DNA of 64,000 nucleotides from Peribacillus huizhouensis (GTDB taxonomy: Bacteria > Bacillota > Bacilli > Bacillales > DSM-1321). Of this stretch, positions 57,418-64,000 are shown piece after piece; position 1 is the first letter of the stretch, and every line of letters begins with the position of its first letter. A model generated the notes under the pieces. That model was not told where the DNA came from. It did no database searches and saw only the letters and a program-made list of their open reading frames with translations. The stretch lies in assembly GCF_014138605.1 (NCBI RefSeq), contig NZ_JACJHX010000003.1, forward strand, positions 339,205-403,204, given 5' to 3'. A program made the position numbers and the translations under genes.

Positions 57418-57849
57418 ATGGATTACAAAAGAGACGAGTGGAAAGAACGGGAAATAAAAGAAGAATTGATTGCTTTAATTCACTTGAAAGAACAATGTTC
57501 TGTTGAAACGCATCAATCTACTATTCCTGGTTTTACTCTTCCTGCTAACACAGTAAACTTGCCAATTTTTGAGGATTTCACAAAAAATCATAATAAAACA
57601 TATCTTCAACTAACTGTGGGGCAAGGACCACCTGTAGAAGTAATAATTAGAACGAGAGGAAAAAAAGATTGTGACAGACCTATTACGGCGACGATGCCCC
57701 AAACAACGACAAGGGCTTTTCAAGTTGAAGATTTTGAAAGTCTCGTTGTCTCGAACACAGGTGGTACTGCCAATTCTATAGGAGTAACTATAATAAAAAC
57801 GTTTTGTATCTGTTGTAAAGATAAAAAACATCATTGTGATTGTGATTAA
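57418..57849 (+). CDS. Cys-rich appendage-like protein, one domain
   Basis: 143 residues after AAAGGGAGATG. A charged N-terminal tail (DYKRDEWKEREIKEE) precedes one domain: LKEQCSVETHQ, FEDFTKNHNKTYLQL, RTRGKKDCDRPI, TRAFQVEDFESLVVSN and FCICCKDKKHHCDCD. The SVETHQSTIPGF part faintly recalls the HTFSIPG motif of the neighbouring small proteins. Own promoter-like site at 57341 and own terminator. Confidence 0.65.
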   Translation: MDYKRDEWKEREIKEELIALIHLKEQCSVETHQSTIPGFTLPANTVNLPIFEDFTKNHNKTYLQLTVGQGPPVEVIIRTRGKKDCDRPITATMPQTTTRAFQVEDFESLVVSNTGGTANSIGVTIIKTFCICCKDKKHHCDCD

Positions 57850-57884
57850 ATGTTTAGGTTATGATGAATATCCGCTAACTAATA

Positions 57885-57916
57885 AAGAGCTTCTATAATG
57901 GGAAGTTCTTTTTTTC
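57885..57916 (+). terminator. terminator after the one-domain gene
   Basis: AAGAGCTTC and GGAAGTTCTT arms followed by seven T. Confidence 0.75.
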
Positions 57917-58022
57917 CTTTTTTTGTAGCAATTAGAATGGCAGTATAACTAAGTAATATAGAAATATTATTCAATGGGTATTGTTCAAATAAAGTGTCTA
58001 TTTATTTAATAAATACACTCCT

Positions 58023-58058
58023 GTCCTATACAAAATAGTGCTTGCTTGCATTATATAG
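58023..58058 (+). promoter_or_regulatory. sigma-K-like promoter motif, site 5 of 5
   Basis: GTCCTATAC at 58023 and GCATTATATAG at 58048, spacing 25 bp, upstream of the gene at 58105. Confidence 0.6.
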
Positions 58059-58104
58059 AGGGAAGACATGTTACAGTGTCAAATATTTAAGGGAGATGAA
58101 GGGA

Positions 58105-58662
58105 ATGGTTTATATTAATAGGTATTATAGTGGCGACTATTATGAGGATTTCTATAGCAAAAAAAGTGGGAACAAAAAAGATCACTGCAAAAAAGATGAT
58201 CGGAAAGATCGCAACAAAAAAGAAGAGGAGAAAGAAATTGAAGTTAGTCTAAAACAACAATGTACTGTACAAAATCATAATTTTACTACAGGAGATATTC
58301 CAGTTCCAGCTAACGCAACTAACTTAGTGATTTTTGAAGATTTTACAAAGAATCATAATAAAACCTTCCTAGCGTTAACAGCTGGAAACAATGCGGGTGT
58401 ACAAGTAACGATTACTACAAGAGAGAAGAAACATAAGAAAGATTGTTGTCACAGACCAATTACAGAAACAATTCCTGCAGGCGGTACAAGAGTATTTCAG
58501 GTCGAAGATTTTAAAAGACTAACGGTCTCAAACCCTACCAATAATGCAACTACTTTAAGAGCAACTATCCAAAAATCATTCTGTATCTGCTGTAAAGCTG
58601 ATCAAGATAAGAAACATCACGAACACGACGAACACCACCACCATGACTGTGATTGTGACTAA
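58105..58662 (+). CDS. Cys-rich appendage-like protein, one domain with long charged tail
   Basis: About 185 residues. The N-terminal 55 residues are Tyr, Lys and Asp-rich (MVYINRYYSGDYYEDFYS). The domain runs from LKQQCTVQNHNF through FEDFTKNHNKTFLAL, KKDCCHRPI, TRVFQVEDFKRLTVSN to FCICCKADQDKKHH, ending in a His-rich DEHHHHDCDCD tail that could bind metal. ATG 58105 is chosen by the GGGAGATGAAGGG site, matching the start at 57418; the frame is open to 58042. Confidence 0.65.
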   Translation: MVYINRYYSGDYYEDFYSKKSGNKKDHCKKDDRKDRNKKEEEKEIEVSLKQQCTVQNHNFTTGDIPVPANATNLVIFEDFTKNHNKTFLALTAGNNAGVQVTITTREKKHKKDCCHRPITETIPAGGTRVFQVEDFKRLTVSNPTNNATTLRATIQKSFCICCKADQDKKHHEHDEHHHHDCDCD

Positions 58663-58843
58663 TTATGATTTAATGAAATCTAAATAATAGAAAAAACAAA
58701 AATGTACAAGGACTTGAAGCTTAACGTATTATATAATCTGACAATAAAAAGAGTAACAATAATTCTATTATATAGGTTTCAGTTTTAACGAATTAACTAC
58801 TAGGAAAATAATTAAATAATTAATAAATAATTCTAGTAGCAAA

Positions 58844-58875
58844 GACCCCTTGTTTAATATACAAGGGGTCGAATT
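58844..58875. terminator. bidirectional terminator between convergent genes
   Basis: GACCCCTTGT at 58844 and ACAAGGGGTC at 58861 form a perfect ten-base stem; it lies between the last appendage-like gene and the minus-strand trio. Confidence 0.75.
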
Positions 58876-58897
58876 TATGAGAATGAATGTAAAAAAT

Positions 58898-59236
58898 TTA
58901 TGATAGCATTTCTAAGATATCTGAATAAAACAGTCTATTATTACCCTTCAGTGTGGTAATCTGATGCACCATTTTTTTAACTCTTTTCTCAGCCGATTGG
59001 ATATTTGTATCTTTATTTTCCGTTGTAAGAATAGAATATTTCATGACGTTATTTTTCTCCCCAAGTAAAAGATAAAACAATGCATATAAGAGCGGATCGT
59101 AATTAATGTTGATGACCGTTTGTTCTTTGTTATGTACAGCTTCATCGCTATTGGGTGGTTTAAGTCTCCTTTCCATTTCTTGTATAAGTAAAGTCTCCAG
59201 CATTTCAATAATTTCTCTATTATCAGATGAAATCAT
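58898..59236 (-). CDS. uncharacterised 112-residue protein
   Basis: Not recognised. Helical N-terminus (IEMLETLLIQEMERRL), a hydrophobic middle (NINYDPLLYALFYLLLGE) and a basic helix. AAAGGGGG precedes the ATG. It starts 15 bp after the end of 59252-59806, so the two are probably cotranscribed. Confidence 0.65.
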   Translation of the reverse strand: MISSDNREIIEMLETLLIQEMERRLKPPNSDEAVHNKEQTVININYDPLLYALFYLLLGEKNNVMKYSILTTENKDTNIQSAEKRVKKMVHQITTLKGNNRLFYSDILEMLS

Positions 59237-59251
59237 ATGCGGCCCCCTTTT

Positions 59252-59806
59252 CTAATAGCTAATGCTGATGGAATTTAACGATGCTATTCCATCGCTTTTT
59301 TCCTGATAATAAATAAATCCTTCAACGTGCATGTAGCCGGTTTCTTCATTTGAGAAGCGAATTTGAAAATTAGAAAATGAGAACGTATCATTTGGTGGAA
59401 TGATTTTGTTGGCTACTGGTCGAAATGAATATTCGTTTATGGAACCGCTTTGTTTATGTTCAATGCGCTCCCAAAAAAAGGTTTCATTCTGGATTGGTTT
59501 ATTGGCAAAAACATATTTCCCTGAGAAATCAAATGGTTGATCTGAATTAATTTTGAGAAGAATGACTGGATTATGAAGGGGAAGAGTGCTTGGATTATGC
59601 AAATGAAACGTTCCTATTACGGTATGTTCACCACTTTTTTCTTTATCAATTATGGTTGAATAATTAAAATAGGATATCGGGTTTTGTGCTTGTGTTCTTT
59701 TATGTAATAAGGCCCTTATCTTTTCTTGGTATTCAAGGCTTTCGCTCTTCAGTTCAAGAAGATGATTTTCTAATTCTTGAAGTAGTTTCTCAATCATATC
59801 TTTCAC
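59252..59806 (-). CDS. uncharacterised 184-residue protein with coiled-coil head
   Basis: Not recognised. The first 36 residues form a short coiled coil (LLQELENHLLELKSESLEY). The rest looks like a beta-sandwich (TVIGTFHLHNPSTLPLHNPVILLKI, GYMHVEGFIYY). No signal peptide, no Cys. Paired with the gene at 58898. Its place beside spore-surface candidates suggests, but does not show, a structural role. Confidence 0.65.
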   Translation of the reverse strand: MKDMIEKLLQELENHLLELKSESLEYQEKIRALLHKRTQAQNPISYFNYSTIIDKEKSGEHTVIGTFHLHNPSTLPLHNPVILLKINSDQPFDFSGKYVFANKPIQNETFFWERIEHKQSGSINEYSFRPVANKIIPPNDTFSFSNFQIRFSNEETGYMHVEGFIYYQEKSDGIASLNSISISY

Positions 59807-59824
59807 CCGCCCTAAAAAAGAATA

Positions 59825-59846
59825 AAGAGAGGAAATTTCCTCTCTT
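59825..59846 (-). terminator. terminator after the 217-residue gene
   Basis: A perfect palindrome AAGAGAGGAAATTTCCTCTC-TT is followed on the minus strand by TATTCTTTTTT. Confidence 0.75.
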
Positions 59847-59864
59847 ACACTTTATGCAAACAGT

Positions 59865-60518
59865 TTAGTGATCATGACCAGGGAAAATGACTGGGCATTG
59901 TGGTGGGATGACAGGTGTTGAACATTGCTCTGTTAAAATATCGCGTGGGTGACAGAAGTCTGCTTTTACTTCAATCGTAACGTCAGCAACTGCTTGAATA
60001 CTTTGGCAAGTTGTTAGTGTTACATCAACGCTTTTTAAACAGTCATCGAAGAAATTCAGCTTTGCGCTGCCATCTAAGTCTGTTATTCTAACTACTAATC
60101 TTGTACCCTCTGGTGCACATAAGAATAAACTTTCGTGGGCTTCAATACGAATTGGACGAGATGTAAAGACGAACGGAGAATGTTCTTTGACTCCCCTAAA
60201 TTCGATGACAATAAAAAAGACTTTTACGAACGATACTTTTTCTAGTGTTACTAAAGCCCCGTCAATGACAAATGTCTTTTCCTCGCGCTTATCGACTTCT
60301 TTTACTTTGACCTCTGCATTTGGACCAAGCGGTTTTCCGTGCTCATCGGTTAATATGAAGCGGGTTGATAAATGCTTTACATCGTCCAATTCACGGTCAA
60401 TATCAAGCTCCTCTGCTGAAACCAATTGTCTAACTGTATTCTCTAAAATTACCCAATCATATACTTTTTCAGCATTGATACATAAAAGCTCTTGAGTGGG
60501 CCGTGGTGAATGACTCAT
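59865..60518 (-). CDS. uncharacterised 217-residue protein with Cys residues
   Basis: Not firmly recognised. The start ELLCINAEKVYDWVIL is a motif I associate with spore-coat-like and SPOCS-type proteins of Bacillus. A middle beta domain contains SLFLCAPEGTRLVVRITDLDG, and the C-terminus is Cys/Pro/His-rich (EQCSTPVIPPQCPVIFPGHDH). AAAAGGGAG precedes the ATG. Divergent from the giant coiled-coil gene, with which it shares a 184-bp intergenic region. A spore-surface role is inference. Confidence 0.6.
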   Translation of the reverse strand: MSHSPRPTQELLCINAEKVYDWVILENTVRQLVSAEELDIDRELDDVKHLSTRFILTDEHGKPLGPNAEVKVKEVDKREEKTFVIDGALVTLEKVSFVKVFFIVIEFRGVKEHSPFVFTSRPIRIEAHESLFLCAPEGTRLVVRITDLDGSAKLNFFDDCLKSVDVTLTTCQSIQAVADVTIEVKADFCHPRDILTEQCSTPVIPPQCPVIFPGHDH

Positions 60519-60645
60519 ATGATCGACTCCCTTTTAAAATATTTACTGTACAGTACAAAGTATGTAGCCCCCCTAGTCCTAGTTACGGCATTAACGCCCA
60601 TTTTCTGAAACCATTATTCGGAAAAGTGGAAACAATTATTTTGGC

Positions 60646-60672
60646 ACAGCCCAAATGGAAAAACATACAATA
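60646..60672 (+). promoter_or_regulatory. consensus-like sigma-K promoter of the giant coiled-coil gene
   Basis: AC at 60646-60647, a 16-bp spacer, then CATACAATA at 60664-60672, which fits the published sigma-K pattern AC-N16/17-CATANNNTA. Transcription would begin near 60680, 23 bases before the ATG. Confidence 0.65.
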
Positions 60673-60702
60673 CTCTATATCTTTTTTTATGGGGGGGTAA
60701 CT

Positions 60703-63700
60703 ATGTCCAATTTCGTAGATGAAAATCAGCTTAGTACAATGATACGTCAAATTAAAAAATACAAAAAAATGGTAAGGAGCTATCGAGAAAATGATGTTAC
60801 CGAAGAATATTTGAAATTACGACAAAAGAACGAGCAAATTGAAATTGAGTGGCAGGAGGAGAAGAGGGAGCATTTAGAGTTATTGGATCGAGTACAAATC
60901 ATGGCTGTACAGATAGAAGAATTAGAAACTCGAAATAATGCTATGGAAAAAGAATATGAAGAATTGCAGAGGAGAGAATTGGATCAGAAAAGTATATTAG
61001 ATACAGCAAATCAACAAAATAGCGATTTGCAGGAAAAGGCTCAAGAGCTTGAAGAATTAAAACAATCTTACGAAGAAATACTCGAACAGTTATCTGCCGC
61101 TACAATGAAGGAAGAAAGTCAGCACCAAGAGCTTGAACAATTAAAACAAACATATCAAGAGGTGACTAAAGAGCTATCGGAAACAAAATTGGTAGAGCAA
61201 GTCCAAACCGAAGTGTTAGAAGAGTTAAAACAATCGTATGAGGAAGTAAGTGAACAATTAGTAACCGCTACAATGAAGCAACAAAATCTGCACCAAGAAC
61301 TTGAAGAGTTCAAGCAAACATATCAAGAAGTGGTCGAAGAGCTTTCGGCATCAAAATTGGTCGAGCAAGTCCAAAGTGAAGAGCTCGTTCAAATAAAACT
61401 CTCGCATGAAGAAGTACTCCAACAATTATCAGGGGCAACGTTGAAAGAACAAAGTCAGCACCAAGAGCTTGAACAATTAAAACAAACATATCAAGAGGTG
61501 ATTGAAGAGCTATCGGAAACAAAATTGGTAGAGCAAGTTCAAACCGAAGTGTTAGAAGAGTTAAAACAGTCGTATGAGGAAGTAAGCGAACAATTAGTGA
61601 CCGCTACAATGAAGGAACAAAATCTTCACCAAGAATTTGAACAATTAAAACAAACATATCAAGCAGTGACGGAAGAACTTTCGGGATTAAAATTGGTAGA
61701 ACAAGTCCAAACGGAAGAACTAGAAAAATTAAACCAAACACATGAAGAGGTACTCGAACAGTTATCCGCCGCAACAATGAAGGAACAAAGCCAGCACCAA
61801 GAACTTGAACAATTAAACCAAACTTACCAAGAAGTGACCAAAGAGCTTTCGGCATCAAAATTAGTAGAACAAGTTCAAGCCGAAGAACTAAAAAAATTAA
61901 AATACTCGCATGAGGAAGTACTTGATCAGCTATCGGCTGCAAGGTTGAAGGAACAAAGCCAGCACCAGGAACTTGAAGAATTCAAACAAACTCATCAAAA
62001 AATGACCGAAGAACTTTCGGAATTAAAATTGGTAGAACAAGTTCAAGCCGAAGAATTAGATAAATTAAATCACTCGCATAAAGAAGTACTTGAACAGATA
62101 TCGGTTGCTACCTTAAAGGAACAAAGTCAGCACCAAGAGCTTGAACAATTAAAACAAACATACCAAGAGGTGATTGAAGAGCTATCGGAAACAAAATTGG
62201 TCGAGCAAGTTCAAACCGAAGTGTTAGAAGAGTTAAAACAATCGTATGAGGAAGTAAGCGAAAAATTAGTGACCGCTACAATGAAGGAACAAAATCTGCA
62301 CCAAGAACTTGAACAATTAAAACAAACATATCAAGCAGTGACGGAAGAACTTTCGAGATTAAAATTGGTAGAACAAGTCCAAACGGAAGAACTAGAAAAA
62401 TTAAACCAATCACATGAAGAGGTACTCGAACAGTTATCCGCCGCAACAATGAAGGAACAAAGCCAGCACCAAGAACTAGAAAAATTAAACCAAACTTACC
62501 AAGAAGTGACCAAAGAGCTTTCGGCATCAAAATTAGTAGAACAAGTTCAAGCTGAAGAACTAAAAAAATTAAAATACTCGCATGAGGAAGTACTTGATCA
62601 GCTATCGGCTGCAAGGTTGAAGGAACAAAGCCAGCACCAGGAACTTGAACAATTCAAGCAAACTCATCAAAAAGTGACCAAAGAACTTTCGGAATTAAAA
62701 TTGGTAGAACAAGTCCACAGCGAAGAGCTCGAACAATTAAACCAATCGCATGAAGAAGTACTCGAACAGTTATCGGCTGCAACATTAAAGGAACAAAGTC
62801 AGCACCAGGAACTTGAACAATTCAAGCAAACTCATCAAAAAATGACCAAAGAACTTTCGGAATTAAAATTGGTAGAACAAGTTCAAGCCGAAGAATTAGA
62901 TAAATTAAACCACTCGCATAAAGAAGTACTCGAACAGTTATCGGTTGCTACCTTAAAGGAACAAAGTCAGCACCAAGAACTTGAACATATAAAACAAACA
63001 TATCAAGAAGTGACCGAAGAGCTTACGGAATCAAAATTGGTAGAGCAAGTCCTATCCGAAGTGTTAGAACAATTAAACCAATCGCATGAGGAAGTACTTG
63101 ATCAGCTATCGGCTGCAAGGGTGAAGGAACAAAGCCAGCACCAAGAACTTGAACAATTCAAGCAAACTCATCAAAAAATGACGAAAGAACTTTCGGAATT
63201 AAAATTGGTAGAAAGAATCCAAAGCGAAGAGCTCGAACAATTAAACCAATCGCATGAAGAAGTACTCGAACAGTTATCGGCTGCAACATTAAAGGAACAA
63301 AGCCAGCACCAAGAACTTGAACAATTAAACCAAACTTACCAAGAAGTGACCAAAGAGCTTTCGGCATCAAAATTGGTAGAACAAGGTCAAGCCGAAGAAC
63401 TAAAAAAATTAAAATATTCGCATGAGGAAGTACTTGATCAGCTATCGGCTGCAAGGTTGAAGGAACAAAGCCAGTACCAAGAACTTGAAGAATTCAAACA
63501 AACTCATCAAAAAATGACCGAAGAACTTTCGGAATTAAAATTGGTAGAACAAGTTCAAGCCGAAGAATTAGATAAATTAAACCACTCACATAAAGAAGTA
63601 CTCGAACAGTTATCGGTAACTACCTTAAAAGAACAAAGTCAGTACCAAGAACTTGAACAAATAAAACAAACATATCAAGAAGTGACCGAAGAGCTTACGG

Positions 63701-64000
63701 AATCAAAATTGGTAGAGCAAGTCCTATCCGAAGTGTTAGAACAATTAAACCAATCGTATGAGGAAGTACTCGAACAGTTATCAGTCGTAACATTGAAGGA
63801 ACAAAATCAACACCAAGAACTTGAACAATTAAAACAAACATATCAAGCAGTGACGGAAGAACTTTCGGGATTAAAATTGGTAGAACAAGTCCAAACGGAA
63901 GAACTAGAAAAATTAAACAAATCACATGAAGAGGTACTCGAACAGTTATCCGCCGCAACAATGAAGGAACAAAGCCAGCACCAAGAACTTGAACAATTAA
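60703..64000 (+). CDS. giant coiled-coil repeat protein, 3' end beyond the window
   Basis: Open from ATG 60703 to the last base (1099 complete codons). Residues 1-122 are a unique, charged coiled coil (MSNFVDENQLSTMIRQIKKY start). From residue 123 the protein consists of 56-residue repeats, each eight heptads, with the pattern HEEVLEQLSAATMKEQ, then SQHQELEQLKQTYQEV and SKLVEQVQAEEL. No Cys, Pro or signal peptide. The G-run at 60691-60697 serves as a ribosome site. A long fibrous rod is predicted, about 8 nm per repeat if fully helical. The sigma-K-like promoter suggests mother-cell expression. Not recognised as a named protein. Confidence 0.85.
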   Translation, partial: MSNFVDENQLSTMIRQIKKYKKMVRSYRENDVTEEYLKLRQKNEQIEIEWQEEKREHLELLDRVQIMAVQIEELETRNNAMEKEYEELQRRELDQKSILDTANQQNSDLQEKAQELEELKQSYEEILEQLSAATMKEESQHQELEQLKQTYQEVTKELSETKLVEQVQTEVLEELKQSYEEVSEQLVTATMKQQNLHQELEEFKQTYQEVVEELSASKLVEQVQSEELVQIKLSHEEVLQQLSGATLKEQSQHQELEQLKQTYQEVIEELSETKLVEQVQTEVLEELKQSYEEVSEQLVTATMKEQNLHQEFEQLKQTYQAVTEELSGLKLVEQVQTEELEKLNQTHEEVLEQLSAATMKEQSQHQELEQLNQTYQEVTKELSASKLVEQVQAEELKKLKYSHEEVLDQLSAARLKEQSQHQELEEFKQTHQKMTEELSELKLVEQVQAEELDKLNHSHKEVLEQISVATLKEQSQHQELEQLKQTYQEVIEELSETKLVEQVQTEVLEELKQSYEEVSEKLVTATMKEQNLHQELEQLKQTYQAVTEELSRLKLVEQVQTEELEKLNQSHEEVLEQLSAATMKEQSQHQELEKLNQTYQEVTKELSASKLVEQVQAEELKKLKYSHEEVLDQLSAARLKEQSQHQELEQFKQTHQKVTKELSELKLVEQVHSEELEQLNQSHEEVLEQLSAATLKEQSQHQELEQFKQTHQKMTKELSELKLVEQVQAEELDKLNHSHKEVLEQLSVATLKEQSQHQELEHIKQTYQEVTEELTESKLVEQVLSEVLEQLNQSHEEVLDQLSAARVKEQSQHQELEQFKQTHQKMTKELSELKLVERIQSEELEQLNQSHEEVLEQLSAATLKEQSQHQELEQLNQTYQEVTKELSASKLVEQGQAEELKKLKYSHEEVLDQLSAARLKEQSQYQELEEFKQTHQKMTEELSELKLVEQVQAEELDKLNHSHKEVLEQLSVTTLKEQSQYQELEQIKQTYQEVTEELTESKLVEQVLSEVLEQLNQSYEEVLEQLSVVTLKEQNQHQELEQLKQTYQAVTEELSGLKLVEQVQTEELEKLNKSHEEVLEQLSAATMKEQSQHQELEQL
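61069..64000 (+). repeat. 168-bp coding tandem repeat, 17 full units and a partial one
   Basis: Units start at 61069, 61237, 61405, 61573, 61741, 61909, 62077, 62245, 62413, 62581, 62749, 62917, 63085, 63253, 63421, 63589, 63757 and 63925 without a single length change. Higher order: the four units from 61405 are closely matched by the four from 62077, and unit 62917 by 63589, both shifts of 672 bp. The array continues past the window. Confidence 0.95.

Noticed and set aside
61310-63961. Several 70-112-codon leucine-rich open frames on the minus strand (for example 61604-61942 and 62276-62614).
   Set aside because: They are antisense shadows of the 168-bp repeats; the spacing of 672 bp follows the repeat, there are no ribosome sites, and the hydrophobic content comes from reverse-reading Glu/Gln/Lys codons.
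1-64000. tRNA and rRNA genes.
   Set aside because: I looked for CCA ends, TTCGANNC loops and rRNA-like GC-rich blocks and found none convincing.

Overview
The window reads as chromosomal DNA of a low-GC, endospore-forming Gram-positive rod of the Bacillaceae/Planococcaceae type; I cannot name the species. It carries a GerA-type germinant receptor operon, cse60, sftA and candidate late-sporulation (sigma-K-like) promoters. Its housekeeping backbone follows the Bacillus subtilis yt* region: ytfP, ytgP, an rsuA-type gene, ytzE, pepV, dat, thpR (ytlP), ytlQ, a decayed ytlR, ytmP, ytzH, trmB, ytnP, ytzB, ytoP, ytpP, ytpQ, sftA and murC.

Layout. 1-363 is a 41-bp tandem array. 471-4084 is a gerABC-type operon on the minus strand. 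4358-6455 holds a small unknown gene, a PyrR-type attenuator and an MFS transporter. 6825-32747 is mostly housekeeping: CAP protein, rhodanese, flippase, pseudouridine synthase, an M48-ankyrin fusion, coaA, Rrf2, FrnE, DEAD-box helicase, signal peptidase, VanW, pssA, pepV, dat, thpR and trmB. 33169-38600 is an accessory island with a paeninodin-like peptide locus (HprK-like kinase, Gly/Asn-rich precursor ending in Ser, ABC exporter, but no visible lasso cyclase or B proteins), followed by a truncated antiporter and an IS200/IS605 relic. 38608-53065 returns to the backbone. It is interrupted by a duplicated, decayed DUF84 gene and an IS21 relic that bracket a first spore-appendage-like gene, and by a chemoreceptor.

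The last 10 kb (53.4-64 kb) is accessory. A family of Cys-rich beta proteins sharing an ENFTKNHNK motif and a CICC end (seven domains in five genes, counting the outlier at 42.4 kb) alternates with two 53-54-residue proteins sharing HTFSIPG..D.KDITE. Five promoter-like sites around these genes have an identical 25-bp internal spacing. Next comes a minus-strand trio of unknown genes. Divergent from it is a giant coiled-coil gene built of exact 168-bp (56-residue, eight-heptad) repeats that runs off the window and has a consensus-like sigma-K promoter. My inference is that this is a late mother-cell locus for spore-surface structures such as appendages or exosporium.

Intergenic space is crowded with at least three dispersed non-coding repeat families. 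Family A has hairpin ends of the type TTATCCCG...CACTTTA. Family B is an AAGGGTCTGAC inverted-repeat hairpin. Family C is about 110 bp with GGTGGCGGTGCGGAGC at one end, plus a 38-bp mini form. Many copies lie directly after genes, and one mini-C copy lies inside a reading frame.
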